From assembly GCA_003389325.1 (NCBI GenBank), contig QQVE01000001.1, forward strand, positions 124,001 through 188,000: a stretch of 64,000 nucleotides of DNA. Reading direction: 5' to 3'. Source of the stretch: Planctomycetota bacterium. GTDB lineage: Bacteria; Planctomycetota; Planctomycetia; Pirellulales; PALSA-1355. The first letter of the stretch is position 1. Each line of letters begins with the position of its first letter. The notes under the pieces are model-generated. The model had not been told where the DNA came from, made no database searches, and saw only the letters and a program-made list of their open reading frames with translations. This document shows, piece after piece, positions 25,778 through 35,301 of this stretch. Both the position numbers and the translations under genes were made by a program.

Positions 25778-26779
25778 ATGCAGCGCTTACTCGCGGCTTT
25801 GTTGCTTCTGGCGGTCGCAGGCTGCAACGCAGCAAGCTCGGGCGACTCGGGTGCGGAGGCCGACGGCAAGGACGGCTACCGTATTGCCGTAATTCCCAAA
25901 GGAACAACGCACGTCTTTTGGAAGTCCGTACACGCCGGGGCCCAAAAGGCCGCCAAGGAACTTACGGCCGCGGGCACGCCCGTCGAAATTCAATGGCGCG
26001 GGCCGCTGCTGGAAAACAATCGCGAGAAGCAGATCGACATCGTGGGCGATTTCGTGGCCCAGGGCATCGATGGGATCGTTCTGGCGCCGCTTGATTCCAC
26101 GGCGCTGATTCCTTCAGTGCGCGATGCTCAGGATGCGGGAATCCCTACGGTCATTTTCGACAGTGGGCTCGCGGACGAATCGATCATCGTGAGCTACGTG
26201 GCCACGGACAACTACCACGGCGGGGTGCTGGCCGCCCAGGAGCTCGGCAAGCGATTGAACGGCGAGGGCAACGTCATCTTGCTTCGGTACAACGTCGGTA
26301 GCGAAAGCACCGAGCAGCGCGAGGAGGGATTCCTCGACACGCTGGAAAAGGAGTTGCCCAACATCAACATCCTTTCCAGCGATCAGTATTCCGGCACGAC
26401 GATCGCCTCGGCCCAGGAGAAGGCCCTCCAACTCTGCAATCGGTTCGGCGACCGGCTCGACGGTTTCTTCGCCGTCTGCGAGGCCGACACGATCGGCGTT
26501 CTGGCCGCGCTCGACAACGAGGGTCTGGCCGGCAAGATCACTTTCATCGGCTTTGACCCCAGTCCGTTGTTGATCGACGCCATGCGCGACAAGAAGATCC
26601 AGGGGCTCGTTCTGCAGGACCCCGTGGCGATGGGTTACCTGGGCGTCAAAACGATGGTCGAGCATTTGCAGGGCAAGGAAGTGCCTAAGCGGATCCCCAC
26701 CGGAGAGTCGATGGCGACGCCGGAGAACATGGACGATCCTGAAATCGATAAACTGCTCAACCCCGAAAAAGCCGACTGA
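25778..26779 (+). CDS. Sugar-type ABC transporter substrate-binding lipoprotein
   Basis: A 333-residue periplasmic binding protein. ATG 25778 is chosen because AAGGTGGGG precedes it and the lipoprotein signal starts there; the lipobox LAVAGC is near residue 17. The fold is type I (RbsB-like): IAVIPKGTTHVFWKSVHAGA, GIDGIVLAPLDSTAL, IPTVIFDSGL, GGVLAAQELGKRL and FIGFDPSPLLIDAMR. The ligand is probably a monosaccharide or another small polar compound. It is followed after 9 bases by the ATPase gene; all four genes to 30962 are on one strand with minimal gaps. Confidence 0.88.
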   Translation: MQRLLAALLLLAVAGCNAASSGDSGAEADGKDGYRIAVIPKGTTHVFWKSVHAGAQKAAKELTAAGTPVEIQWRGPLLENNREKQIDIVGDFVAQGIDGIVLAPLDSTALIPSVRDAQDAGIPTVIFDSGLADESIIVSYVATDNYHGGVLAAQELGKRLNGEGNVILLRYNVGSESTEQREEGFLDTLEKELPNINILSSDQYSGTTIASAQEKALQLCNRFGDRLDGFFAVCEADTIGVLAALDNEGLAGKITFIGFDPSPLLIDAMRDKKIQGLVLQDPVAMGYLGVKTMVEHLQGKEVPKRIPTGESMATPENMDDPEIDKLLNPEKAD

Positions 26780-26788
26780 CGGTATTTC

Positions 26789-28288
26789 ATGACGCGGCCG
26801 CGATTGCGCATGTCTCGCGTGAGCAAGAGCTTTGCCGCGACGCGAGCGCTTGCCGAGGTATCGCTCGAAGCACACGGCGGCGAGGTACTGGCTCTAATCG
26901 GCGAGAACGGCGCCGGCAAGAGCACGCTGATGAAGATCCTTTCCGGGGCGGTCTCTCCGGACGGCGGCGAGATGGAACTCGACGGCCGCCCCTATGCGCC
27001 CGGCGGTCCTCACGCGGCCCGCGCCGCCGGCGTGGCGATGATCTACCAGGAGTTGAATCTGGCGCCTGATTTGACCGCGGTCGAGAACGTCATGCTGGGT
27101 CAGGAGCAGCATCGTCTGGGCATCGTCCGCCGCGCAGAGCAACGTCGCCGCGTGCGCGAAGCGCTATTGCAACTCGACCGGCCCGACGTGCCGCTCGACG
27201 TGCCGGTGGGCAGATTCTCGGTGGCCGACCAGCAACTAGTCGAAATTGCTCGAGCGCTAGTGATCGACGCCAAGGTCATCGTGTTTGACGAACCCACCAG
27301 TTCGCTCACTCGCCACGACGTGGAGAGGCTGTTTCAGGTGATCGAGAGGTTGAAGCGATCCGGCATCGCCGTAATCTATATCAGCCACTTTCTGGAGGAG
27401 ATCCGCCGCATCGCCGACCGCTATGTCGTGCTGCGCGACGGATCGGCGGCAGGCTCGGGCGATCTGGCCGGAACGGGCGAGGCCGAGATTGTGTCGCTGA
27501 TGGTGGGACGCCAGGTGAGCGAATTGTTTCCCACCGTGCCACATACCCCGGGCGAGTCGATCCTGGCGCTCGACGGTCTGGCTGGCCGCGATGCGCCGCA
27601 CGATGTAACGTTCGAATTGCGGCGTGGCGAGATTTTCGGCGTGGCGGGGCTTGTCGGCTCCGGTCGCACCGAGCTGCTGCGATGTCTCTTGGCGCTCGAT
27701 CCGGTGCGCTCGGGTACGGTTCGCGTTCACGGCAATATCCCCCGGGCGACGCCTCGTGCCCGCATTCGGGCCGGGCTGGGACTAGTCTCCGAGGACCGCA
27801 AGACGGAGGGGCTCGCCCAGCGGGAATCGATCGCAGACAACATGACCTACAGCCGACTTTCGCCGTTTGCCCGGTTCGGCTGGCTCAATCTCAACCGGCG
27901 GCGGAATGCCGTTCTGGAGTGGATGAGGCGGCTGAGCATCAAGGGCACGGGGCCGGAGCAACTCGTCGAACATCTCTCGGGCGGCAACCAGCAGAAAGTG
28001 GCACTGGCTCGAGTTCTGCACCAGGACGCGGACATTTTGTTGCTCGATGAGCCGACGAGGGGCATCGACGTGGGCACCAAGTCGGAGGTCTATCGTTTGA
28101 TGTCTGCGTTGGCTGCCGAGGGAAAAGCCGTTATCTTCGTCAGTTCGTACTTCACCGAGCTGCTGGCGGTTTGTGACCGTGTGGCAGTGATGGCCCGCGG
28201 AGAGTTGCGCGAGATTCGCCCTGCGGAGCAGTGGACCAACGAAGCCTTGCTGAGCTGTGCGTTGGGAGTGGACGGCCCGACACCATGA
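26789..28288 (+). CDS. Sugar ABC transporter ATP-binding protein, two ABC domains
   Basis: A 499-residue RbsA/MglA-type ATPase. The first domain has Walker [10 protein letters not shown], a signature region in [15 protein letters not shown] and Walker [10 protein letters not shown]. The second has a degenerate Walker A (GLVGSGRTE), an intact signature [15 protein letters not shown] and Walker [14 protein letters not shown]. Asymmetric sites like this are normal for the CUT2 class. It energises uptake of the ligand bound by the preceding lipoprotein. Its stop overlaps the permease start (ATGA). Confidence 0.9.
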   Translation: MTRPRLRMSRVSKSFAATRALAEVSLEAHGGEVLALIGENGAGKSTLMKILSGAVSPDGGEMELDGRPYAPGGPHAARAAGVAMIYQELNLAPDLTAVENVMLGQEQHRLGIVRRAEQRRRVREALLQLDRPDVPLDVPVGRFSVADQQLVEIARALVIDAKVIVFDEPTSSLTRHDVERLFQVIERLKRSGIAVIYISHFLEEIRRIADRYVVLRDGSAAGSGDLAGTGEAEIVSLMVGRQVSELFPTVPHTPGESILALDGLAGRDAPHDVTFELRRGEIFGVAGLVGSGRTELLRCLLALDPVRSGTVRVHGNIPRATPRARIRAGLGLVSEDRKTEGLAQRESIADNMTYSRLSPFARFGWLNLNRRRNAVLEWMRRLSIKGTGPEQLVEHLSGGNQQKVALARVLHQDADILLLDEPTRGIDVGTKSEVYRLMSALAAEGKAVIFVSSYFTELLAVCDRVAVMARGELREIRPAEQWTNEALLSCALGVDGPTP

Positions 28289-29307
28289 ACGAAGTTTCCC
28301 CCGACAGTTCGTTTCAGCTGGTGCGTCGCGGCGGCGGCTTCGTGCGAAGCGTGGTGGGGCCGTTTGCGGCGCTATTGCTTGTCGTGGGAATCTTCACGAT
28401 AGCCGACAACATGCAGGAAGACGGTGGCCGCTTTCTGACGCTTCGCAATGCTCAGAACGTGCTCGTGCAGTCGGCCACGGTGGGCGTCGCCGCTCTGGGG
28501 ATGACGATGATCATCATCTCCGGCGGAATCGACTTGTCGGCCGGCACGGCGATAGCCCTGTCGGCGACGGCGCTGGCGTGGTTTTTGCGCGAGGACTTTT
28601 CACCGGCGGTGAGCGTCGCGGCAGGACTCGCCGTCGGCTGCCTGGCCGGGTGTGTCAACGGCCTGTTGATCAGCCTATTGCGGATCGTGCCGTTCATCGT
28701 GACATTGGGCACGATGACAATCTATCTCGGTCTGGCGAAGATCATCGGCGACAACACGATCGTCCGGCCTCTGCCCGACCAGGTGCCCGAGTGGATGCAG
28801 GAGCTCTTGCGGCCGCGGGTCGAGCAGGCGTGGATGGTCTTCGCACCGGGAGTGTGGCTGTTGGTCGCTCTGGCGCTGGTGACTGCCGCGGTGCTTCGCT
28901 ACAGCGTGTTCGGCCGTCATGTCTTCGCCGTCGGATCGAACGAGGCCACGGCTCGGCTGTGCGGCATCAACGTGCCGCTGACGCGGATCGCGGTGTTCAG
29001 CATCTCCGGCTTGTTCGTCGGCCTGGCGGGGCTCTACCAGTTCAGCCGCCTGACGGTCGGCGACCCCGTTTCCGGTACCGGAAAAGAATTGCCCATCATT
29101 GCCGCCGTGGTGATCGGCGGCGGAAGTCTTAACGGGGGACGAGGTTCCATCCTGGGCACCTTGACCGGCGCATTGATCATGCAAGTAATTTCCAGTGGGT
29201 GCACCTCCTTGCGCCTGCCGAATCCGATTCAGGAAATCATCATTGGCGGAATCATCATCGCCGCGGTCACCGTCGACCAGTTTCGACAACGCCGGCTGGC
29301 CGCATGA
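28285..29307 (+). CDS. Sugar ABC transporter permease (RbsC-like)
   Basis: A 340-residue CUT2 permease with eight to ten membrane helices. Family marks are [16 protein letters not shown], the [20 protein letters not shown] region, [19 protein letters not shown] and [20 protein letters not shown]. The ATG at 28285 overlaps the ATPase stop by 4 bases, and its own stop overlaps the decarboxylase start by 4, so three successive genes are coupled. Only one permease is encoded, so a homodimer is expected. Confidence 0.9.
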   Translation: MNEVSPDSSFQLVRRGGGFVRSVVGPFAALLLVVGIFTIADNMQEDGGRFLTLRNAQNVLVQSATVGVAALGMTMIIISGGIDLSAGTAIALSATALAWFLREDFSPAVSVAAGLAVGCLAGCVNGLLISLLRIVPFIVTLGTMTIYLGLAKIIGDNTIVRPLPDQVPEWMQELLRPRVEQAWMVFAPGVWLLVALALVTAAVLRYSVFGRHVFAVGSNEATARLCGINVPLTRIAVFSISGLFVGLAGLYQFSRLTVGDPVSGTGKELPIIAAVVIGGGSLNGGRGSILGTLTGALIMQVISSGCTSLRLPNPIQEIIIGGIIIAAVTVDQFRQRRLAA

Positions 29308-30962
29308 CGAGGGGTGCCGTGCACTATCAGGAATTGCTCGAAGCACTTCGGCAATCGTTCCCGCAGCCGGTCTCCGACCCGGTGCACGACGGGTACGTCG
29401 TGTTCTCGATCCTGCGGGCGCTTGATCAAGTCGACGCGCTCAAGTCGCAGACGCCGATCTTGGGCATGCCAATCGAGCCGGACTATGCGCAGGCCCGTAG
29501 CGAAGTCGTGGGCGACGAGCACCAAAAGCTGGAGGCGGTGATTCCCGAACTCGTCTCGTACTTGCAAGGTATGTTCATCTGGGGACATCCACGCAGTCAG
29601 CTCAACGTCGTGCCCAATCCTTCGCTGGCCAGCGTCATCGGCGTACTGCTGCCGCTGTTGTACAACCCCAACCTGTGCAGCGACGAGAGCGCTCGACGGT
29701 TTGCTGAGGCCGAAGTCCGCGCGACGGCGATGGCCGCCGATCTGGTCGGCTACGATCCTCGGAGGGCCGGAGGTGTGTTTACCTTCGGCGGCACGGGGAC
29801 GCTTCTGTATGGCGTCAAGGTCGGGCTCGAAAAAGCCATCCCCGGGGCCGGTCGCGAAGGTGTGCGCGAGGATGCCCTGATTGTCGCCTCCGGCCAGAGC
29901 CACTACGCGTGCTCTAGTGTGGCCAGTTGGCTCGGAATCGGGCAGCAGAACGTCGTTCTCGTGCCGACGCATCAGAATAACAGCGTGCAACTGCCGCTCT
30001 TGGAAGAGACGCTGCGGTCCGCAATGGCAGAGGGTCGAAAGATCGCCGCCATCGTCGCTACGATGGGCACGACCGACGCCTTTGGGATCGACAATCTACA
30101 GGCCATCGACCAAATGCGGCGTCGCCTGGCTGAAGAATTCAAGCTTTCCACTCTGCCGCACTTGCACGCCGACGCCGTGATCGGTTGGGCTTGGAGTGTG
30201 TTTAACGACTACGACTTCGAGGCCAATCCCCTGGAGTTCCGCGGCCGCACGGTGCGGGCGCTGGCAGCCGCTCAGCACGACATCGGGCACCTGCGTCTGG
30301 CCGATTCGCTGGGGATCGACTTTCACAAAACGGGCTACGCGCCCTACAACTCGTCGCTCGTCTTATTTCGGGATGCGAACGACTTCGCGCTCATCGCCCG
30401 CAGCCGGGAGACGATGCCTTACCTGTATCAATCGGGAGAGCATCATCCGGGCATGTACACGCTGGAGACCTCACGCAGCGGCGTGGGGGCCATGGCGGCC
30501 CTGGCCAACATGCTCCAATTTGGCAAGGAGGGCTTTCGCACGCTGCTAGGTCATGCCGTGGAGATGGCCGAAGTACTCCGCGAGCGGATCGAATCGCATC
30601 CGAACCTGACCGTGCTTAACGGAGACAACGTCGGGCCGGTGACGTTATTTCGCGCCTATCCCGACGGCGTAGACACGTTCTCGGTGAAGGACCGTGAGCG
30701 CACCGACGCCAGCTACCACGAGCAAGTACTGGCGCACAACGCATACAACCGCCAGATCTTCGAACGCGTCCATGCCGAGGCGCTTACCGGGCACGGCGTG
30801 GCCATCTCGCTTACGAATTGCTACCGCCACACCGATGCCGGCGATCCAATCGTGGCGCTGAAGTCGTACGTCTTGTCCCCGTTCTCGGATGAGCGTCGGA
30901 TGGAGTCGATCGTCAAGCACGTGCTCGCCGCGCGGGACATTGTCGACGCCCAACGCGTCTAG
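29304..30962 (+). CDS. PLP-dependent group II decarboxylase coupled to an ABC transporter
   Basis: A 552-residue PLP enzyme of the glutamate/aromatic amino-acid decarboxylase group. The PLP lysine is Lys342 in [13 protein letters not shown], the ring-stacking His200 is in GQSHYACSS, and Asp290 is in [28 protein letters not shown] fits the phosphate-binding region. The substrate is unknown; the family removes carboxyl groups from amino acids. The ATG at 29304 overlaps the permease stop, so it belongs to the transporter operon. This suggests that the imported compound or a derivative is an amino-acid-like acid, despite the sugar-type permease. Confidence 0.85.
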   Translation: MTRGAVHYQELLEALRQSFPQPVSDPVHDGYVVFSILRALDQVDALKSQTPILGMPIEPDYAQARSEVVGDEHQKLEAVIPELVSYLQGMFIWGHPRSQLNVVPNPSLASVIGVLLPLLYNPNLCSDESARRFAEAEVRATAMAADLVGYDPRRAGGVFTFGGTGTLLYGVKVGLEKAIPGAGREGVREDALIVASGQSHYACSSVASWLGIGQQNVVLVPTHQNNSVQLPLLEETLRSAMAEGRKIAAIVATMGTTDAFGIDNLQAIDQMRRRLAEEFKLSTLPHLHADAVIGWAWSVFNDYDFEANPLEFRGRTVRALAAAQHDIGHLRLADSLGIDFHKTGYAPYNSSLVLFRDANDFALIARSRETMPYLYQSGEHHPGMYTLETSRSGVGAMAALANMLQFGKEGFRTLLGHAVEMAEVLRERIESHPNLTVLNGDNVGPVTLFRAYPDGVDTFSVKDRERTDASYHEQVLAHNAYNRQIFERVHAEALTGHGVAISLTNCYRHTDAGDPIVALKSYVLSPFSDERRMESIVKHVLAARDIVDAQRV

Positions 30963-31015
30963 CCCGGAGCCACCGGCGAAGGCGCGTGTTTCGCAGTTCG
31001 GGTACCATGGTCGCC

Positions 31016-32389
31016 CTACGCGATCACGTCGTCGATCACCCGCCCGCCGGAAAGCGCTAGCGGCCGCCCGAGCGTATCGTGCATGTGACTGGCCGGATCG
31101 ATGCCCATCAGGTGATAGATTGTGGCGGCCAGGTCGTCGGGGCGCACGGCACCCGACTGCGGATGAGCTCCCAGGCGGTCGGACGACCCATGGCGATAGC
31201 CTCGCTTCACGCCGCCGCCCGCCAGCAGCACGGTGTAACAGTGGGGCCAATGGTCGCGGCTGGAGTTCTTATTGATCCGGGGCGTGCGGCCGAATTCGCC
31301 CATCCAGACGACGAGCGTTTCGTCGAGCAAGCCCCGCTCGTCGAGATCGGTCAGCAGCACGGGCAAGGTATGCTCGGTTTGGGGCAACTGCCACACGGGC
31401 AGGATCTCGTACATCCGGCTGCCGTCAAAGCCGTGCGTGTCCCAGCCGCCACTGGTTTTGCTGCGGCCGCCAATGTTAGGCGAGAAATACACGTTGACGA
31501 AGCGCACGCCCGCTTCGACGAGCCGCCGTGCGAGCAAGCAGCTTTGCCCGTAGGTGCTTCGCCCGTAGCGATCGCGGACCGCTTTGGGTTCGGCCGAGAG
31601 GTCGAATGCCTCACGCACCTGGTGCGAGGTGAGCATCGACAGAGCCCGTTCGTAGTAGGCGTGCAACCCCTGGGCTTCCGCGGTACCGTCAAGCCAGGCA
31701 ACTTGGCGATTGACCAGTTGCTGGATCTCGCGACGGTTTGCCAGGCGATCGGCCGACACGCCGTCCGGCAGGCTGAGCTCGGGTAATCGAAATTGGGGTT
31801 GGGCAGGGTCTTCTTTGATCAACAGCGGATCGTGCTGCTTGCCGAGGAAGGTCGCCCGTTGACCCGGAGTGATCGAGCCGTCGCGAATCACATAGGGATA
31901 GGCGACGAACTTGGGCATGACTTTTTCGGACGAACCTGCAAGCGGCGGTGCAAAGCGATCGGCCACGCTGCCGTAGGCGGGGAAAAGCTGGTCGGTATCC
32001 TTCAGCCGAATGTCGTCGACCGGTGGCTCATGGCCGGTCAGTGCGTAGTACGAGGCGGAGTTGTGATTCTTCATCCGATGGTGCACGCCATGCACCAACG
32101 TGACCTTGTCCATCACCTTCGAGGTCTCGGGCAGCAGCTCGCAGATGCGCAGGCCCGGCATCGTGGTGGCAATCGAGCCCAGCGGCGAGCGAATCCCCTC
32201 GGGCGCGTCGAGCTTCAGATCGAATGTATCGAGGTGGCTAGGCCCGCCGAATTGATAGAGAAAGATCACCGACTTGGCTTTGGGCCGCGCGCTGACTTCG
32301 GCGGCGAGCAGCTTGGGCATCGAGAGCCCCAGCATGCCCAGCCCGCCGACTTGGAGTACCTTGCGCCGGGTTGGGCGAAGTGGATTCAT
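31016..32389 (-). CDS. DUF1501 Tat-exported protein
   Basis: A 457-residue DUF1501 protein. It starts with a twin-arginine signal (RRKVLQVGGLGMLGLSMPKLL). The domain begins at KSVIFLYQFGGPSHLDTFD and contains LVHGVHHRMKNHNSASYY, GGWDTHGFDG, ETLVVWMGEFGRTPR, RDHWPHCYTVLLAGGG and AATIYHLMGID, all typical of this sulfatase/phosphatase-like family. The function is unproven; such genes usually sit beside DUF1549/DUF1553 genes in planctomycetes. Here the nearest such gene is 30 kb away, so this copy is solitary. It converges on the decarboxylase operon. Confidence 0.9.
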   Translation of the reverse strand: MNPLRPTRRKVLQVGGLGMLGLSMPKLLAAEVSARPKAKSVIFLYQFGGPSHLDTFDLKLDAPEGIRSPLGSIATTMPGLRICELLPETSKVMDKVTLVHGVHHRMKNHNSASYYALTGHEPPVDDIRLKDTDQLFPAYGSVADRFAPPLAGSSEKVMPKFVAYPYVIRDGSITPGQRATFLGKQHDPLLIKEDPAQPQFRLPELSLPDGVSADRLANRREIQQLVNRQVAWLDGTAEAQGLHAYYERALSMLTSHQVREAFDLSAEPKAVRDRYGRSTYGQSCLLARRLVEAGVRFVNVYFSPNIGGRSKTSGGWDTHGFDGSRMYEILPVWQLPQTEHTLPVLLTDLDERGLLDETLVVWMGEFGRTPRINKNSSRDHWPHCYTVLLAGGGVKRGYRHGSSDRLGAHPQSGAVRPDDLAATIYHLMGIDPASHMHDTLGRPLALSGGRVIDDVIA

Positions 32390-32464
32390 GGCGTCAACGG
32401 GCCTGTTGAATTGGCCGCATCTGGCGTGACTTGTCGGGCAGGTGCAAACGGATCGCGGAGCTGG

Positions 32465-33208
32465 CTACTTGGTGGCAATGGCCCGGGCCAATGGCCGCAG
32501 CACGTTCTCGGCCACGTGGTTATCGATCACTTCGCAGCACACGTTCTTCAGCGATTCGAGCACGTCCACATACGAAGCGCCGGGATCGAGACCGCCGTAG
32601 CGGCGCGCCGTGACGTAGACGCTCAATTGATCCTCGGGGAACTCGCCCATGCGGATCTGGTAGGCGTTCGTGCGGTTCTCGATGCTGAGACGGCACTGCG
32701 TGCGGCAGTCTTCGTCGAGCGCCAAGGTGATGGTTGGCTCGCAACTGACGACCGTGGCGCCGGGCATATCGAGCATCCTCTCCAGCGCCGGGCTGACCCC
32801 CAGGGCCTCGGCCACTAGCTCGTTGTGGTTACCGCGATACGTAAAGTCGAATCCCATCAACAGGTCGATCGCCTCGCAGTCGATCGGGCTGACCGAAAGC
32901 ATGTACGGTGCCAACTCCAGCACCAAGTGATGCTGCGCCAGCGCTTCCTCCAGGCTGCCGGGATTCACGTATCCGGAACAGAGCCGGCGGGGTTCGATCG
33001 TACTCCAACGATAGTGCCCCTGCTCCTTGTCCTCCTCCAGAATAAAGTCGCCTTTGTCGCGGCAATAGAAGTGCCGCATGGTGGGAAACTGTTTTTGTAA
33101 TCTTTCGAAGTAGTGCAGCACGGAGTCCCTTGTCGTCGGCAGATCCATCTCCGTGCTGAGGTTCATGTTGACGTAGAAGTCGTCACTCAATGAACTGTAT
33201 CGACTCAT
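32465..33208 (-). CDS. Conserved-looking hypothetical protein
   Basis: A 247-residue cytoplasmic protein with no signal or membrane segment. ATG 33208 follows GGGGG about eight bases upstream. It is rich in ordered mixed alpha/beta text (DSVLHYFERLQKQFPTM, HYRWSTIEPRRLCSGYV, APYMLSVSPIDCEAIDLLMG, RTNAYQIRMGEFPEDQLSVYV). It has planctomycete-like codon use throughout and is not a shadow. No family or motif was recognised. It lies 75 bases upstream of the DUF1501 gene on the same strand and may share its promoter. Confidence 0.75.
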   Translation of the reverse strand: MSRYSSLSDDFYVNMNLSTEMDLPTTRDSVLHYFERLQKQFPTMRHFYCRDKGDFILEEDKEQGHYRWSTIEPRRLCSGYVNPGSLEEALAQHHLVLELAPYMLSVSPIDCEAIDLLMGFDFTYRGNHNELVAEALGVSPALERMLDMPGATVVSCEPTITLALDEDCRTQCRLSIENRTNAYQIRMGEFPEDQLSVYVTARRYGGLDPGASYVDVLESLKNVCCEVIDNHVAENVLRPLARAIATK

Positions 33209-33380
33209 CAAGAACCCCCATGAATGTCGTGGCATCGTGCGTGAGTCAATCGGGCCCGGCGAGCCCGGTTGCGACGTTCCATGGCCAGTATAGAATGGCC
33301 CACCTAGAGCGTCAAAGCGTCCGGCGGGCCACCGCGCGCCGTCGGCTGGAAACTATCTCTTTTTCCGAGCGTCAACGGAC

Positions 33381-33962
33381 ATGGCCAGCGATTCGCACCT
33401 GAACTTGGCCGCCTTTCCGACCGACTTGGGATGGGCGGCTCTCGCGACGAAGGATTCGTTCGTCGAGCAGATTGCTTTCGCGTATCCCAGCGCCGCCGCG
33501 GCCCTCGCGGCGGTCGATGTCGACGTTGCCTGCGGTGAGGATGCGGGGAAAGATTGGCGTTGGCTGATCGATCGCTTGCAAGACTTTTCCACGGGGCAGC
33601 CTGTTGACTTTAGCGACGTGCCGCTGGCAATCGAACACTTGACGGCGTTTCGTCGACGCGTGATTGAGCACGCTCGTGCAATCCCCTACGGCGCGACGCG
33701 TAGCTACGGCGAACTGGCGGCGCTGGCCGGCTCGCCGCGTGCCGCGCGCGCCGTCGGCAGCACGATGGCCACGAATCGGTTCAGCATTGTCGTACCCTGC
33801 CATCGCGTGACCAACTCCGATGGAACTCCCGGCGCCTACGGCGGGCCCAATGGCGCTGCGCTTAAGCGACGCTTGCTCGACATGGAGCAGCGGGCTGTGG
33901 CGACATTCGGGCGGCCGCGGCGCATCGCGAAGCGCGGCAGAAAGAAGCCGCCGCCGCGATAG
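33381..33962 (+). CDS. ogt: Methylated-DNA--protein-cysteine methyltransferase
   Basis: A 193-residue suicide DNA-repair protein that takes the methyl group from O6-methylguanine. The acceptor is Cys140 in VVPCHRV. Also present are the helix-turn-helix text FRRRVIEHARAIPYGATRSYGELA and AVGSTMATNRF with the Asn hinge. The N-terminal 80 residues form the usual RNase-H-like domain. The C-terminus adds a basic tail (RIAKRGRKKPPPR) that could help DNA binding. It is monocistronic, with no ada-type regulator fused. Whether it is called ogt or MGMT is a matter of naming. Confidence 0.92.
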   Translation: MASDSHLNLAAFPTDLGWAALATKDSFVEQIAFAYPSAAAALAAVDVDVACGEDAGKDWRWLIDRLQDFSTGQPVDFSDVPLAIEHLTAFRRRVIEHARAIPYGATRSYGELAALAGSPRAARAVGSTMATNRFSIVVPCHRVTNSDGTPGAYGGPNGAALKRRLLDMEQRAVATFGRPRRIAKRGRKKPPPR

Positions 33963-33968
33963 TTGCCG

Positions 33969-34091
33969 TCACTGCTGGCTTATTTCAACTGGCGATTCGC
34001 GCCGGAAAATCTTGCGCACCTTGACGATCTCGCCCCAGGTGACGCCATCCCGCTCAAAATCGACCTGGAAACGAAGTCGGCGATTCGGCAC
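33969..34091 (-). CDS. Possible very short ORF, 40 residues
   Basis: A GTG at 34091 with AAGG nine bases upstream opens a 40-residue frame on the minus strand (RLRFQVDFERDGVTWGEIV, then VRKIFRRESPVEISQQ). The amino-acid make-up looks like a real beta/alpha fragment rather than a high-GC shadow. An in-frame TAA lies a few codons upstream, so it cannot be longer. It may be a true microprotein or the end of a decayed gene. No family was recognised. Confidence 0.3.
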   Translation of the reverse strand: MPNRRLRFQVDFERDGVTWGEIVKVRKIFRRESPVEISQQ

Positions 34092-34149
34092 AATACCGCA
34101 CCTTGCCGTGGGCCGCGGCGAGCCGGGCGTTCTTTACGGTTCGTGTACG

Positions 34150-34413
34150 ATGGCCCCTACCAGCCAGCATCCGGACAGATCAACGGTGCCAGAGCCCCAC
34201 TTGTGTCACATCGAACGCCGCGCCGATGGCGCGGTGCTGGTGCGCGTTCGCTCGCGCGTGGTCGACGGACGCGCACTGCCCGACGCAGTGTTTGCGTTCC
34301 GCGCAGGCGATCCGCAGTACAGCTACTGGAACGAGCAATTGCGCAGCCGCGAAGCCGTGCCGCCGCCTACGCTGCCGGTGCCTCCGACATTGCCGACCTA
34401 CGAGCCAAGTTAA
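34150..34413 (+). CDS. Small hypothetical protein
   Basis: An 87-residue frame from ATG 34150 without a clear ribosome site. A core (LCHIERRADGAVLVRVRSRVVDGRALPDAVF interrupted by normal turns, then RAGDPQYSYWNEQL) looks ordered. It ends in a Pro-rich tail. The frame stays open further upstream, so the true start could differ. The function is unknown. It converges on the enoyl-CoA hydratase gene. Confidence 0.5.
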   Translation: MAPTSQHPDRSTVPEPHLCHIERRADGAVLVRVRSRVVDGRALPDAVFAFRAGDPQYSYWNEQLRSREAVPPPTLPVPPTLPTYEPS

Positions 34414-34434
34414 GAGGCTATCGCCGGGCTACGG

Positions 34435-35190
34435 TTATCCCTTGCGCTTGATGGTGCGCTCGGCAAATGCCTCCATGGCTTTTTGCACTTCGGGGGAGCA
34501 CCAGGCTTCGACGACTTGCTCATCTTGCGATTGCGTTTTGCGGACGGCCTCGATCAGCGGACGGCGCACGGCAAGTTTCGTCGCGGCGAACGTCGCGGGC
34601 AGAAGCGCGCCCATCTCACGCGCGACTTCGAATGCCCGCTCTGGCAGTCGCTCCGGCTCGATCACTTCGTCCACGAGTCCGCGGGTCAAGGCTTCGTCGG
34701 GCGACCAGGTTCGCCCCGTGCAGATCAACGTGGCGAAATGCTCCGGCGGTGTCGCGAAACGAGCGATCTCTAAAGCCCAGGCAGGGAAGGGGACGCCGAC
34801 CTGAATCTCCGTCAAGCCGATTCGGGCGTTGCCGCGTGCAAGCAGCCGCTGATCGCATGCCAGCATCAGGATTGCTCCGCCGGCCACTGCGTGTCCGTTG
34901 ACCGCCGCCACGAGCGGCTTGGGGAATGTGGCCAGGCGCTCGAAGACTTGGACCAATAGCGGCACGAAACGCCGTATGTACGCCTCGCCGCCGGCAACCA
35001 TCTCGGGGAGATCGACCCCGGCGCCAAACACGCTGCCCTGGCCCGTGACGATTGCGGCTCGGGCATCGCTGGCTTCGATTTCGCCCAGGGCGCGTTCGAT
35101 CGCCTCCAGCAGTTCAATATTCAACGCGTTCCCCTTGCCACGCTGCAAACGCAGGATGGTCGTTGTCCCGCGCTGTTCGAGTTCGATCAT
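34435..35190 (-). CDS. Enoyl-CoA hydratase/isomerase family protein
   Basis: A 251-residue crotonase-fold protein. Seen are the oxyanion-hole segments GQGSVFGAGVDLPEM and AAVNGHAVAGGAILMLACDQRLLA, and the substrate-binding region GLTEIQVGVPFPAWALEIA. The two hydratase glutamates are not both obvious: Glu is present in GLTEIQVG, but the other position differs. The reaction could therefore be isomerisation or hydrolysis of an acyl-CoA rather than hydration. It is monocistronic and divergent from the CE15 esterase gene. Confidence 0.85.
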   Translation of the reverse strand: MIELEQRGTTTILRLQRGKGNALNIELLEAIERALGEIEASDARAAIVTGQGSVFGAGVDLPEMVAGGEAYIRRFVPLLVQVFERLATFPKPLVAAVNGHAVAGGAILMLACDQRLLARGNARIGLTEIQVGVPFPAWALEIARFATPPEHFATLICTGRTWSPDEALTRGLVDEVIEPERLPERAFEVAREMGALLPATFAATKLAVRRPLIEAVRKTQSQDEQVVEAWCSPEVQKAMEAFAERTIKRKG

Positions 35191-35301
35191 GAAAAAGCTC
35201 CTGGCTTGCTTTTGGCCTCTTGCGTGGCCACATTATACCGAAACGCGTCGCCTTCGCAGGCGGACCTCTGGCGGCGCATCAAACCACTTTGACGCGAATC
35301 G

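Noticed and set aside
33253..33275. Hairpin AATCGGGC/GCCCGGTT before the MGMT gene
   Set aside because: No T-run and a GC-rich setting; could be chance, and no role could be assigned.
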